This document shows, piece after piece, positions 9,668 through 19,173 of a DNA stretch of 64,000 bases. Made by a program: the position numbers and the translations under genes. Numbering within the stretch: the stretch's first letter is position 1; every line of letters begins with the position of its first letter. Below the pieces are notes generated by a model. The model was not told the origin of the DNA, searched no databases, and saw only the letters and a program-made list of their open reading frames with translations. The DNA is from JAAZKI01 sp012799905 (GTDB taxonomy: Bacteria > Verrucomicrobiota > Lentisphaeria > Oligosphaerales > Oligosphaeraceae). The stretch is taken from contig JBMNFR010000002.1 in the NCBI GenBank assembly GCA_050949415.1, positions 186,001-250,000 on the forward strand, read 5' to 3'.

Positions 9668-9829
9668 ATGAGCATTCTTCCTGGACTTCTTCAGCATTGG
9701 GACAAAATCCTGGTCGGACTGTTGGCGATCGGCGCCCTGTTCCTCCTGATCCGCAAATTCCGCAAAGGCAGTTGCGACTGCGGGAGTTGTTCAAAAAACT
9801 GTCCGGCGAAGAAGTTCAAGGACCGTTGA
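9668..9829 (+). CDS. Small Cys-rich single-pass membrane protein (FeoB-associated-like)
   Basis: A 53-residue protein beginning 'MSILPGLLQHWDKILVG'. One transmembrane helix (about residues 14-28) is followed by a basic turn and a cytoplasmic C-terminus with 'CDCGSCSKNC'. Size, single helix and C-x-C-x2-C-x3-C tail match the family called FeoB-associated Cys-rich membrane protein, which is thought to deliver or sense metal beside transporters. The gene ends 3 bp before the copper ATPase and shares its promoter, so a role in copper handling by that pump is inferred. GCGAGG provides the ribosome site. Confidence 0.75.
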   Translation: MSILPGLLQHWDKILVGLLAIGALFLLIRKFRKGSCDCGSCSKNCPAKKFKDR

Positions 9830-9832
9830 ATC

Positions 9833-12025
9833 ATGGAAAAACTCAGTTTCGAACTGGCCGGCATGCACTGTGCGGCCTGCGCCGCCGCCATTGAACGGGC
9901 AGTGAAAAAACTTCCCGGCGCTTCAGAGGTTTATGTCAACTTTGCCGCAAGCCGCCTGACGCTGGAAGCCGACCGGGCCGTTCTCGCGCCGGAACAAATC
10001 GTCGACGCGGTGAAAAAGGCCGGATTCGAAGCGCTTCCTTCGAAAGAAGCGGCCCCCGCCTCCCCTGAAACAGAGAAGGCCGGCGAACAACGGGAAACCG
10101 CCCGCTTCACCATCGCCGTCATATTCGCCGCGCTGCTCAGTTACGCGGCCATGTACGAAATGCTCCATCTGCCGTTCTTCCCGCTGGAGCCGCGCTGGAA
10201 CGCGCTGCTTCAGGTTTTGCTGCTCCTGCCTGTCGCAATCGCCGGATTCCGCTTCTACACGGACGGATTCCGGGCGCTCTTCCGGGCGACCCCGAACATG
10301 GACTCGTTGATCGCTTCCGGAACAGGAGCGGCAATTATTTATTCGTTATGGCTCTGCGCGCGGGGCGAGTTTGCGCACCTCTATTTCGACACGGCGGGGA
10401 TGATCATCGCACTGATCATGCTCGGAAAGTATCTGGAGGGGCGTTCACGCCGCCGGGCTTCCGGCGCAATCCGTGAACTCATGAACCTCGCGCCGGACAC
10501 CGCGATCCGAATCGAAAACGGCGCGGAGCGGGAAATCCCCGCTTCGCAGATCGGTGTCGGCGACCTGCTGCGCGTCAAGCCGGGCGCGCGGATTCCGGCT
10601 GACGGCGTCGCGGTGGAGGGGGCCACGTCGGTGGACGAATCCATGCTGTCCGGCGAATCGATGCCGGTGGACAAATCCCCCGGTTCCCCGCTGACCGGCG
10701 GGTCGATCAACCGCAACGGCTCGATCGTCATGAAAGCCACCCGGATCGGGGAGGAAACCACCCTCGCCCGGATCATCCGGCTCGTGGAAGACGCGCAGGG
10801 TTCGCGCCCCCCCATCGCCCGGCTGGCCGACGTGATTTCAGGGTATTTCGTCTGGGCGGTGCTGGCGGTCGCCACGGTTACGCTGCTCGGCTGGCTGGTT
10901 TCCGGCGCCGGATTCGCTTCAGCGCTCGAATTCGCGCTTGCCGTATTGGTCATCGCCTGTCCCTGCGCGCTCGGACTGGCGACGCCGATCGCGGTGATCG
11001 TCGGAATCGGGCGCGGCGCACGGTCGGGAATCCTGATCAAAAGCGGTGCGGTGTTGGAAAGCGCCGGGAAAATTTCAGCGGTGGTCTTCGACAAAACCGG
11101 AACCCTGACCATCGGGAAACCGGAGGTCAACGCGGTCCGGCCCCTCGCCGCGTTCTCCGAAAACAAGTTGCTGGCCGCCGCCGCCGCCGCGGAAAAACAC
11201 TCCTCGCACCCCCTGGCCGAAGCGGTCGTCAGGGAGGCGGAATCCCGTCAACTGGAACTGCCGGAGGCGACGCAATTCGAGGACCGTCCCGGTTACGGCG
11301 TGACGGCGCTCATCGGAGGAACGAAATGGCTGTTCGGCAATGCGCGGCTGCTGAAAGAAACCGGAATCGACCCGGAAGCGTTTTCCGTTTCAAAGCTTCC
11401 CGAAGGCGTGTCGCTGATTTATGCGGCGGCGGACGGGATTCCGGCCGGACTCCTCGCCATCGGCGACCGCCTGAAACCGGGCGCGGCCGAGGCGGTCGAA
11501 CGACTCAACGCACTTGGGATCGCCACCATCATGCTGACCGGCGACAACCTCCCCGCGGCGAAGGCCATGGCGGAAAAACTCCATCTGGCGAGCTTCCGCG
11601 CCGAGTTGCTGCCGGGGGACAAGGCGGGGATTATCCGGGAACTTCAGGGCGGGACCCCCCGCCGGGTCGTCGCCATGGTCGGCGACGGAATCAACGATGC
11701 TCCGGCACTGGCGCAGGCCGACGTCGGCATCGCCATCGGTTCCGGCACCGACGTCGCCATGGAGTCGGCCGACGTGGTGCTGATGCGGGACGGGCTGGAC
11801 GCGGTTCCGGCGGCAATCGAACTGAGCCGCGCCACCATGCGGATCATCCGGCAAAACCTGTTCTGGGCGTTCTTCTACAATGCGGTAGGAATTCCGCTCG
11901 CAGCCGGAGTCTTCTACACGCTGCTCCACTGGAAACTTTCACCGGTGCTCGGAGCCGCGGCAATGGCGGCCAGCTCGGTGACGGTCGTGCTCAACGCGCT
12001 CCGGATGCGGCGCGTCCGGCTGTAA
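9833..12025 (+). CDS. copA: Copper-translocating P1B-type ATPase CopA
   Basis: A 730-residue heavy-metal ATPase. It has one N-terminal HMA domain with the metal motif 'GMHCAAC' (C13, C16). The transmembrane metal site is the CPC pair C376/C378 in 'ACPCALG', and the phosphorylated aspartate is D420 in 'FDKTGTLT'. The 'SSHPLAEAV' HP motif and 'GDGINDAPAL' hinge follow. These features define the Cu(+)-exporting P1B-1 group, pumping copper out across the inner membrane. Length is normal and the frame is intact. It is co-transcribed with the small Cys-rich membrane protein just upstream. Confidence 0.95.
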   Translation: MEKLSFELAGMHCAACAAAIERAVKKLPGASEVYVNFAASRLTLEADRAVLAPEQIVDAVKKAGFEALPSKEAAPASPETEKAGEQRETARFTIAVIFAALLSYAAMYEMLHLPFFPLEPRWNALLQVLLLLPVAIAGFRFYTDGFRALFRATPNMDSLIASGTGAAIIYSLWLCARGEFAHLYFDTAGMIIALIMLGKYLEGRSRRRASGAIRELMNLAPDTAIRIENGAEREIPASQIGVGDLLRVKPGARIPADGVAVEGATSVDESMLSGESMPVDKSPGSPLTGGSINRNGSIVMKATRIGEETTLARIIRLVEDAQGSRPPIARLADVISGYFVWAVLAVATVTLLGWLVSGAGFASALEFALAVLVIACPCALGLATPIAVIVGIGRGARSGILIKSGAVLESAGKISAVVFDKTGTLTIGKPEVNAVRPLAAFSENKLLAAAAAAEKHSSHPLAEAVVREAESRQLELPEATQFEDRPGYGVTALIGGTKWLFGNARLLKETGIDPEAFSVSKLPEGVSLIYAAADGIPAGLLAIGDRLKPGAAEAVERLNALGIATIMLTGDNLPAAKAMAEKLHLASFRAELLPGDKAGIIRELQGGTPRRVVAMVGDGINDAPALAQADVGIAIGSGTDVAMESADVVLMRDGLDAVPAAIELSRATMRIIRQNLFWAFFYNAVGIPLAAGVFYTLLHWKLSPVLGAAAMAASSVTVVLNALRMRRVRL

Positions 12026-12056
12026 AAAAAGCCTTCCGCCCCCGGTCGTCGAAGGC
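12024..12056 (-). terminator. Intrinsic terminator read on the minus strand
   Basis: GCCTTC (12031-12036) pairs with GAAGGC (12051-12056). Seven A residues at 12024-12030 become a U-run on the leftward transcript. It would end the YkgJ-like gene coming from the right and abuts the copA stop codon. Confidence 0.65.
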
Positions 12057-12120
12057 GAAAGGAATGTTCCGGCACTTCTTGTCGTTATCCGATCCGCCGG
12101 AGAAGGGAATTGCAATTCAT

Positions 12121-12429
12121 TCAAAGGGGTTCTCCCGGCCGGGTTTCCGCCTCCAGCCGGGCGAGGTAAGCCAGCGCCTCTTCGCGGCTGGAGCCGCACA
12201 TTTCCGGCTCCGCGGCCAACGAACCGCAGACGCGGGGACGCTCCGGCGAACCGAACAGCCCGCAACGGAACTCCGCGTCAAGGTGGATACAGGGAACTCC
12301 GGCCGGTTTCCCTCCCGTCATTCCCGGAATCGCGGAAGAGATCGACGGCGCGATGCAGCATGCGCCGCAACCGGGACGGCATGGGAACAATTCCGCGTGA
12401 TCCATCTCCATCGCAATTTCCATCTCCAT
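12121..12429 (-). CDS. YkgJ-family cysteine-cluster protein
   Basis: About 102 residues with the zinc/iron-chelating CxxCxxCC-type core of the YkgJ family: 'CRPGCGACC' near the N-terminus, then 'CIH', 'CGLF' and 'VCGSLAAEPEMC'. Function in the family is not established, although a metal cluster is expected. Several in-frame ATGs compete (12429, 12423, 12411); 12429 is chosen as the first ATG before the conserved region, since the longer frame would need TTG. It is convergent with copA and ends before the minus-strand terminator at 12.03-12.06 kb. Confidence 0.75.
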   Translation of the reverse strand: MEMEIAMEMDHAELFPCRPGCGACCIAPSISSAIPGMTGGKPAGVPCIHLDAEFRCGLFGSPERPRVCGSLAAEPEMCGSSREEALAYLARLEAETRPGEPL

Positions 12430-12461
12430 CGCCGCCGGATGCAAACGGGCCGATTGCAAAA

Positions 12462-12662
12462 CTACCGGCGAACGAAAGTCACCGGCAGGTTCGGATTCGT
12501 ACCGCGGCTCACCGAAACCAGACGCTGGCCGCCCGCCGCGACGTAGTGGACAACGAGCCGGTTCAGCCCCTTGCGGACGGCGATCCGCTCCGGCAACTGT
12601 TTCGGCTCAATCGCTTTGCCGTTCAGGTAGACGCCTTTGACATCCTTGTTACCGTCGTCCAT
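12462..12662 (-). pseudogene. C-terminal scrap of a large sugar-active protein
   Basis: Sixty-six residues containing 'VYLNGKAI' and 'VRKGLNRLVVHY', a pattern typical of the last jelly-roll strand pair in big glycosidase-like proteins. Three codons before the first Met there is a stop in unrelated sequence. The fragment has therefore been cut off from its parent, probably by the IS rearrangement to its right. Confidence 0.5.
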
Positions 12663-12693
12663 GTTTCTTTAGAATCGAAAAATTCTCTTGACC

Positions 12694-13704
12694 TCAACAC
12701 GGTTCGAAACAACGTAAAAATGGTCGGGCATCGCGGTAGGTGGTGGTGTTTCCGGATCGCCGTGCGGTCGCCTGTGTCCGCCCCTGCGCGTCACGGTAGG
12801 TCGTGGTATTGCCACTGACCGTTGCCGTCCCGACCGTCCGGCCTTGCGCATCCCGATAGACCGTTGTGTTCCCATTGGTTGTTGCCGTTCCAGCTGTTCT
12901 GCCTTGTGCGTCGCGGTACGTTGTGCGGTTTCCGCTGGTTGATGCTGTTCCGGCTGTCCGTCCTTGAGCGTCGCGATAAGTCTGCCGGTCGGTGGCAAAC
13001 AATGCAAAGGAAAGAATTGAAATACCCAACACGATACCGCCAAGCCGGACTTCCCGGCTGCCGATGTCCATGAAAAACAACAGATGCTCCCGAACCAGCC
13101 CGTGCTCTGTGACGCGCTCGACCGTGGCGAAGTCGGTAGCGGCGGTGACGTACTGCTGGGTTTCGATGAACTGCTGCCAGTCGCCGCGTTTTCGACGCTC
13201 AGGGTCGGGAACGATGCCGCGATCATTCAGGATTTTTCTGACGGTCGATGCGGAAACATCATAGCCGAGATATTTCATGGTTTCGGCGATGCGGTCGTAG
13301 CCCCAGTCAGGGTTCCGTTCCTGAAAGAACAGAACCTTTTCGACGATCTCCGGCGAGATCGGCTTCCTGCCGCGTTTCTTTTGCCCGTCGCCGGTGCTGT
13401 CGTACTTCTCGGCGATCAGCTCCCGATACCAGCCGTGGACGGTTCCCGGCGCGAACGTGGGCTCGACGACCGAAAGCAGGTACTCGTTCAGCTTCCGACC
13501 GCGTTGCGCCAGCCGCTTCTTCTGCTGTTCCGAAAACTCCGGCTGGCTTTTGCCGGTTTTCTCTTCAAGTACCTCTTCCAAAATCTCGACCTTCTCGCGC
13601 AGATAGTCAATCTAATCCTGCATCGACCGCAGAACCTGTGTATTGTCCCCGTCTATATCTTTCATAACGGCATTCAGCCGCTTCAGCGTATTCGTCTGTT
13701 TCAT
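12694..13704 (-). pseudogene. Integrase-type IS transposase, nonsense-mutated and fused to a repeat protein
   Basis: The element's gene starts at ATG 13704 ('MKQTNTLKRL') and is interrupted by an in-frame TAG at about 13613, after 'LRSMQD'. It then continues as an N-terminal domain and an HTH ('WGYDRIAETMKYLGYDVSAS'). The start of an rve-type catalytic domain follows, ending in 'FFMDIGSREVRLGG'. At about 13037 the frame passes without a break into a different protein: a hydrophobic stretch 'VLGISILSFALFA' followed by five 20-residue repeats of the type 'YRDAQGRTAGTATTNGNTT'. The catalytic C-terminus is absent. An open TTG start at 13581 downstream of the TAG could still make a 295-residue chimera. 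Confidence 0.7.
12725..12984. repeat. 60-bp coding tandem repeat
   Basis: Units recur at exactly 60 bp (equivalent points at 12725, 12785, 12845, 12905 and 12965). Each encodes a 20-residue unit with 'YRDAQGRT' on the minus strand. Divergence between units is mostly at silent or conservative positions. Similar repeat proteins with an N-terminal signal or anchor occur in several bacteria; function unknown. Confidence 0.8.
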
Positions 13705-13849
13705 ATGCCCTCCGATGACGAATATATAATATGCCATCGGAGGAGAAAAAACAAGGCCATGGAATAAAAACACCCTCCACGTAAAAAACGCGGAAAATCC
13801 CATGATGGGGTATGCCCCGCCGAACCATACTCATCACCTTCTTGGCAAG

Positions 13850-13899
13850 GCGTTTGCACGATAAATGCAGACCATTTCAAACGCCTGGCGAACCGATGA
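13850..13899. repeat. Left copy of an imperfect direct repeat (candidate att site)
   Basis: About 50 bp including TGCAGACCATTTCAAACG and GGCGAACCGATGAC, repeated in the same orientation at about 46530-46574. It lies directly at the 5' edge of the cyclotransferase gene where the island begins. The matching blocks are separated by 1-2 base gaps. This could be a recombination scar or attachment site of the island. Confidence 0.6.
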
Positions 13900-14408
13900 C
13901 CTCCACCATCCTCCGGCTCTTCGTCTACGGCACCCTGAAACGGGGCTACTGGAACCATCAACGCTTCTGCGCCCAGGCCCGCAGCATCGAACCGGCCGTG
14001 GTCTGGGGCAGGCTCTACCACCTCCACGCCGGGTTCCCGGCCCTGGAAGTGCCGGAAGGTCTTATCCTGACCCGGGGCACCGACGATCCGCTGGTCGATG
14101 CCCGCAGGCAACAGGAGATCGTCACGACACGCTTCGGCTGCCCGACCGGCGACTGGGATCTGATCCATGGGGAACTGGTTACCTTCACCGACCCGCAACG
14201 CGACCTGCCGCCCATCGACCGGCTGAAAGGATTTCGGCCCGGTGGGCACAGCATGTACCAGCGGGTGATGGTGGTTGCAGCCAGGGGCTCAATCGCCTGT
14301 GCTGTATGGACTTACACCATGCATGCGCCTCAGAACGGCGAACGTATCACCAACGACAATCAGGCCGTTTTTTGGAAAATTCGTCTCTATTCGGCACAAA
14401 ACGCTTGA
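13896..14408 (+). CDS. Gamma-glutamylcyclotransferase-like protein (AIG2/BtrG fold), copy 1
   Basis: A 170-residue protein with the AIG2/GGCT signature 'LFVYGTLKRG' at the N-terminus and 'HGELVTF' in the core. The family cleaves gamma-glutamyl-amine bonds by cyclisation. The N-terminus ('MTSTI') differs from the second copy near 63 kb and comes from the direct-repeat junction. The gene therefore appears to have been given a new 5' end when the island's left edge formed. It precedes the BREX-3 genes but is not a BREX component; it may be cargo from an amidoligase-type cluster. Confidence 0.8.
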   Translation: MTSTILRLFVYGTLKRGYWNHQRFCAQARSIEPAVVWGRLYHLHAGFPALEVPEGLILTRGTDDPLVDARRQQEIVTTRFGCPTGDWDLIHGELVTFTDPQRDLPPIDRLKGFRPGGHSMYQRVMVVAARGSIACAVWTYTMHAPQNGERITNDNQAVFWKIRLYSAQNA

Positions 14409-14855
14409 TTTTGGCAATCCATCAATGTAGTTTATGGAGGTTAATTTGCGGCACTGTGTCCGGATTTCGGGTTTCCCGGAGACCTTCGGGCTTTTACCGA
14501 AAACATGATGAACGAAGGACGAAGGCTATGGATGAGAGATGGCTGACGGTCGATGACATTTGCAAATATCTGAATGTAAGCAACGAGACGGTTTACAAGT
14601 GGATCGAACAACGGGCTATGCCCGGTCATCGCGTCGGCCGTCGCTGGATGTTCAAACAAGACGAAGTGGACGAATGGGTCCGCTCCGGCGGTGCGGCTGA
14701 CAAATCCGATAAGCCGGACACCGAGCAGTAAGGAGCGACCATGGCCGAACCGATTCACGACAAGATAAAACGATCCCTCCAGGCAGCCGAAGGCTTATAC
14801 CACCGCCTGGTACTGCTGGTGGGTGAGACCGGTTCCGGCAAGACCGGCGTCCTTC
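13905..14855. repeat. Long direct repeat, left copy (cyclotransferase-HTH-brxF)
   Basis: About 951 bp that recurs at 63050-64000 (offset 49145) with only a handful of differences seen by eye, for example K to E in the cyclotransferase and K to N in the HTH protein. The right copy runs off the window, so the true repeat may be much longer. Confidence 0.95.
14528..14731 (+). CDS. Excisionase-type helix-turn-helix protein, copy 1
   Basis: A 67-residue protein 'MDERWLTVDDICKYLNVS...' with the winged-HTH of the MerR/excisionase group: 'NETVYKWIEQRAMPGHRVGR' contains the recognition helix and wing, ending 'KQDEVDEWV'. It directly precedes brxF (9 bp gap, AAGGAG before brxF). Small HTH proteins commonly head BREX-3 clusters and may act as transcription regulators. 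GAAGGAC precedes the start weakly. Confidence 0.85.
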   Translation: MDERWLTVDDICKYLNVSNETVYKWIEQRAMPGHRVGRRWMFKQDEVDEWVRSGGAADKSDKPDTEQ

Positions 14856-15256
14856 GGGATATTGCCGAGGAGTTCGGGTCTTCCGTCGTCAACGTCAATC
14901 TGGCGCTTTCCGGCGAGCTATTGGAGCTGACAGCCAAACAGCGGTCACTGCGGCTGCCGGGCATCCTCGATCAGATCGCGGACCAGGCCCAATCACCGGT
15001 GGTGCTGGATAATCTCGAGATCCTCTTCGACAAGGATCTCCAGCAGGACCCCTTGCGCCTGCTGCAGTCCATTTCAAGAAACCGGGCCGTGGTGGCTTCG
15101 TGGAACGGAATCATGAATTCCGGGAGGCTTTTGTACGCCGAAACCGGCCATCCCGAGTACCGCAGCTATGACTCGGTCGATGCGCTGATTGTGGGCATGG
15201 ATGGCACGGCCACGGTCGATTCGGCAAAAAACAATAGAGAGGCAGGACAAGCATGA
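14741..15256 (+). CDS. brxF: BREX-3 P-loop protein BrxF
   Basis: A 171-residue P-loop protein with Walker A 'GETGSGKT' at residues 28-35 and a Walker B-like 'SPVVLDNLEILFD'. Size, order (before brxC) and sequence match BrxF, the marker of type 3 BREX, an anti-phage system that methylates host DNA and blocks phage replication. The start ATG has AAGGAG 5 bases upstream. The stop overlaps the brxC start (ATGA), implying coupled translation. Confidence 0.9.
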   Translation: MAEPIHDKIKRSLQAAEGLYHRLVLLVGETGSGKTGVLRDIAEEFGSSVVNVNLALSGELLELTAKQRSLRLPGILDQIADQAQSPVVLDNLEILFDKDLQQDPLRLLQSISRNRAVVASWNGIMNSGRLLYAETGHPEYRSYDSVDALIVGMDGTATVDSAKNNREAGQA

Positions 15257-17430
15257 AATACGGAGACCTTATCCAATTCGACCCGATTGAGTCGGTCGTT
15301 CAGTTGCGTGACGCGGACAAATCGAGCGCCGCGCACACCCTCGTGAACACCTATGTCATTTCCGAGGAAATGGCCGAACGGCTCACACAGCTTGTCATTC
15401 CGCAGATGCAGTTCGACCAGCCGGTTGACAACAAAGGCCTGCTGGTCGTCGGTAACTACGGCACCGGTAAGTCGCACTTGATGTCGGTGGTCTCCAGCCT
15501 TGCCGCAGATGCCTCCCTGCTGGAAGGGCTGAAGAACGATGGTGTCCGTGATGCAGCCTCTCAGATCGCCGGTCGGTTCAAGGTCATCCGTACCGAGATC
15601 GGTGCCACCACCATGTCCCTGCGCGACATCCTGGTGGCCGAACTGGAAGAGCATCTCGAAAAACTCGATGTGGAGTATGTGTTCCCCGAGGCGGGCACCA
15701 TCACCAGCCACAAGCGGGCCTTCGAAGACATGATGGCCAAGTTCGGCGAGGTCTTTCCCGAACACGGCCTGCTACTGGTGGTCGACGAGCTGCTCGACTA
15801 CCTGCGTACCCGCAAGGACCAGGAGTTGATCCTCGACCTCAACTTTCTCCGCGAGGTCGGCGAGGTCTGCAAGGACCTGCGCTTCCGCTTCATGGCCGGT
15901 GTCCAGGAAGCCATTTTCGACAGCCCGCGCTTCGCTTTTGTCGCCGACAGCATCCGCCGGGTGAAGGACCGCTTCGAGCAGATCCTTATCGCCCGCAGCG
16001 ACGTGAAATTCGTCGTGGCCGAGCGCCTGCTCAAGAAGACCACCGAGCAACAGGCCAAGATCCGCGACTACCTGATGCCATTTGCCAAATACTACAGCGG
16101 ACTCAATGAGCGCATGGACGAGTTTGTCCGGCTTTTCCCGGTGCATCCCGATTACATCGACACATTTGAGCGGGTCACCGTGGTGGAAAAACGCGAAGTG
16201 CTCAAGACCTTGTCCATGGGCATGAAAGGCATTTTGGGCAAGGACGTGCCGCAGGACGAACCAGGCCTGATCGCCTTCGACAGCTACTGGGATGTACTCT
16301 CAACCAATGCCGCCTATCGAACATTACCTGATATAAAGCAGGTCATTGATTGCAGCAACACGTTGCAAAATTTAGTGATTTCCAACTATCCAAAGGCGAA
16401 AAACAAGAAATTTGCCTTGCGAATTGTTCGTGGGCTTAGCGTTCATCGGCTTACCGTGGGAAGTTTATCCTCGCCAAATGGACTAACCGCTGAAGCGCTT
16501 CGTGACCAGTTGTGCCTGTTTGATCCATTGATTGCCGAGCTCGGTGGCGATGACAGCGCAGAAGACTTACGTGGTGAAGTTGAAACGGCTATCCGCCTGA
16601 TCAGCCAAGCCGTCAGCGGGCAATTTATTTCCGCAACAGAGATTGATGATCGCGGGCGACTCAGTGGCCAATTCTACCTGGATGTCTCGAAAGATATCGA
16701 TTACGACGAAAAAGTAAGGACGCGGGCCGAAAGCCTGGGCCAGGCTCAGCTCGACCGCTTCTATTACGAGGCGCTCAAGCGGGTCATGGAATGCCAGGAC
16801 GCCACCTACGTGACCGGCTACAAAATCTGGCAGCACGAACTGGTCTGGCAGGAGCACAAGGCCGCCCGAACCGGCTACCTCTTTTTCGGGGCACCGAACG
16901 AGCGTTCCACCGCCGTGCCGCAGCGGGACTTTTACCTCTACTTCATCCAGCCCAACGATCCGCCGCGCTTCAAGGACGACAAGGTCAACGACGAGGTCTT
17001 CTTCCGCCTGAAAGGCACCGATGAGGAATTCCAGACCGCACTGAAGAGCTATGCGGCCGCCCTGGACCTTGCCGCCACCTCATCGGGCCACGCCAAGGCC
17101 ACCTATGAATCGAAGGCCAACGGCTTCCTGAAGAAGCTGGTCCAGTGGCTGCAGAAGCACATGAGCGATGCCTTCGAGGTCACCTATCAGGGCCGCGCCA
17201 AGTCCATGACCGAATGGGCCAAGGGCAAATCCATCCGCGACCTGTCCGGCCTGTCGCCTCACGAGACCATCAACTTCCGCGACCTGGTCAACACCATCGC
17301 CGGTGTCTGCCTGGCCCCGAACTTCGAGAACCAGGCCCCGGACTACCCGTTCTTCTCGGTCCTGATCACTGCCGCCAACAGAGCGCAAGCGGCCCAAGAT
17401 GCCTTACGCAGGAATCGCCAATCTGGCCAA

Positions 17431-17461
17431 CTCATCTCTCGCCGCTCGTCCCTCGCCCCTG
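17431..17461. repeat. Heptad repeat tract in brxC (single arm)
   Basis: CTCATCT CTCGCCG CTCGTCC CTCGCCC: four 7-base units in register, encoding 'SSLAARPSP'. It follows the frameshift site by about 20 bp. No complementary arm was recognised. Confidence 0.75.
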
Positions 17462-18006
17462 ACAAAACAAGCCACCGCCGTGCTGGACGCCCTGGAGCTG
17501 CTCGACGGCGAGAAGATCGACCCCTACAAGTCGAAGTACACCAAGTTCATTCTCGATACCGTCAAGGCCAAGGGGCACGGCCAGGTAGTCAACCGCAGCG
17601 AGATCATCCAGGACGACCACGGGCTGGAATACATGAACCCCGGCGGTTCGCGTCTGGAACCCGAATGGGTGAGCGTACTGGTGGCTGCGCTGGTCTATTC
17701 CGGCGACATCGTGCTCGCCATTCCGGGCAAAAAGTTTGACGCCACCGGACTACAGCAGCTTGCCGCGACCGGCATGGACGAGCTGGTCCGCTTCAAGCAC
17801 CTGGAGCAGCCCAAGGAATGGAACCTGCCCGCGCTCAAAGCGCTGTTCGAACTGCTCGGCATGACGCCGGGCATGGCCCAGCTCGTCACCCAGGGCAAGG
17901 ACGAGCCGGTGCAGAACCTGCAACAAGCGGTGGGCAAGATCGTCAAGCGCATCGTCATGACCCAGCAGACCCTGCGCGAAGGGCTTTCTTTCTGGGGGCT
18001 AGATTT

Positions 18007-18076
18007 AGTGCGGAGTGCGCGGGTGCGAGGTGCGGGGTCGAAGATCGGCGCACTGCGCACAACGCACCACGCACTG
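18007..18076. repeat. 70-bp heptad palindrome in brxC
   Basis: Ten consecutive 7-base units in one register. The left arm is AGTGCGG/AGTGCGC/GGGTGCG/AGGTGCG, the centre is GGGTCGA/AGATCGG, and the right arm is CGCACTG/CGCACAA/CGCACCA/CGCACTG. The arms are mutually complementary, so the RNA folds. Translated as 'RSARVRGAGSKIGALRTTHH'. Confidence 0.9.
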
Positions 18077-18280
18077 GAGGACGCGAAGGCTTTCTTTCGA
18101 AAGCGCTGCAAGCGTACTCCTACTCCGGGTAAGTTGAAAAACTTCCGCTACAGCGCTCCCGAAGTGCTGGCCCACGAAAAGGCGGTGAAGGCTCTGGATG
18201 AGCTGGACGCCCTGCGGAGTTCATCATGGACCACAGCCCGACAGCAGCTTGGCTTGCTACGGCGGAAGCCTCTGCAAGCA

Positions 18281-18308
18281 GGGGCGAGGGATCAGGGGCG
18301 AGGGGCGA
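18281..18308. repeat. GGGGCGA heptad tract in brxC
   Basis: GGGGCGA GGGATCA GGGGCGA GGGGCGA, four 7-base units in register within the region that follows the second frameshift. No matching arm was seen within 100 bp. Confidence 0.75.
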
Positions 18309-18382
18309 GTTTGGAGCACAGGGATTGGATGTCTGGGTTGAGCAGGTCAAGAAAACTCGCAAGGAAGTTCTGGACGCTCTAA

Positions 18383-18417
18383 CCTCAGTCCTCAGCACTC
18401 AGTCCTCAGATCTCGCG
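18383..18417. repeat. CCTCAGT heptad tract in brxC
   Basis: CCTCAGT CCTCAGC ACTCAGT CCTCAGA TCTCGCG, five 7-base units in register, translated as 'SVLSTQSSDLA'. No complementary arm was seen. Confidence 0.75.
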
Positions 18418-18722
18418 CGAGTATCGTCCGAAGTCGGCGAAGAGCTGAAAAAGCTCAAGCGCGATTACATCAACCAATACATCTCCCTCCACGCGCGCGC
18501 CCGGCTGGGCGTGAACGACGACAAGCGCAAGGCAGGGCTGCTCAACGACCAACGCCTGCAAACCCTGCTCAAACTGGCCGGTATCGACCTGATGCCCCGG
18601 CAGCAGCTCACCGATTACCAGAACCGCCTGGCCGGACTGAAGAGCTGCTTCGCCCTGACCGAACAAAATCTCGATGCCTCGCCCATCTGCCCGCATTGCC
18701 AATTTCGGACTGCGACCGAAAT

Positions 18723-18785
18723 GAGTGCGGAGTACGGAGTGCGAAGTGCGGAAACCTCGCACCACGCACCACGCACCACGCACTT
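18723..18785. repeat. 63-bp heptad palindrome in brxC
   Basis: Nine 7-base units in register. The left arm is GAGTGCG/GAGTACG/GAGTGCG/AAGTGCG, the centre GAAACCT, and the right arm three CGCACCA and one CGCACTT. The arms pair. It interrupts the protein just after a 'CPHC' pair and is read in frame. Confidence 0.9.
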
Positions 18786-19173
18786 GAGCAACGCCGCCGC
18801 CATTCTTAACGCGCTGGACGACGAACTCGACCGGATGCTTGAAAACTGGACCAAGGCGTTGCTCTCCAACCTGGAGGACCCGATCACCCAGGCCAACATG
18901 GACCTGCTGAAAATCGACGACCGCGAGCCCCTGGAGGCCTTCATCAAGTCGAAGGAACTGCCGGTGCCGCTGGACAGCAACTTTGTCCATGCATTGAAGG
19001 AAGTACTCTCCGGCCTGGTCAAGGTCACCGTCAAGGCGCAGGAGCTGCAACAGGCCCTGCAGGTCACCGACGGCCCGGCCACCCCGGCAGAGATGAAGAA
19101 ACGCTTTGAGGAGTACATCGATCAGCTCACCAAGGGCAAGGACCCGGCCAAGGTGCGGATCGTCATGGAAGGC

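Noticed and set aside
10381..11166. 261-codon minus-strand frame inside copA
   Set aside because: Ser/Ala/Pro-biased antisense frame in GC-rich coding DNA, with no motif.
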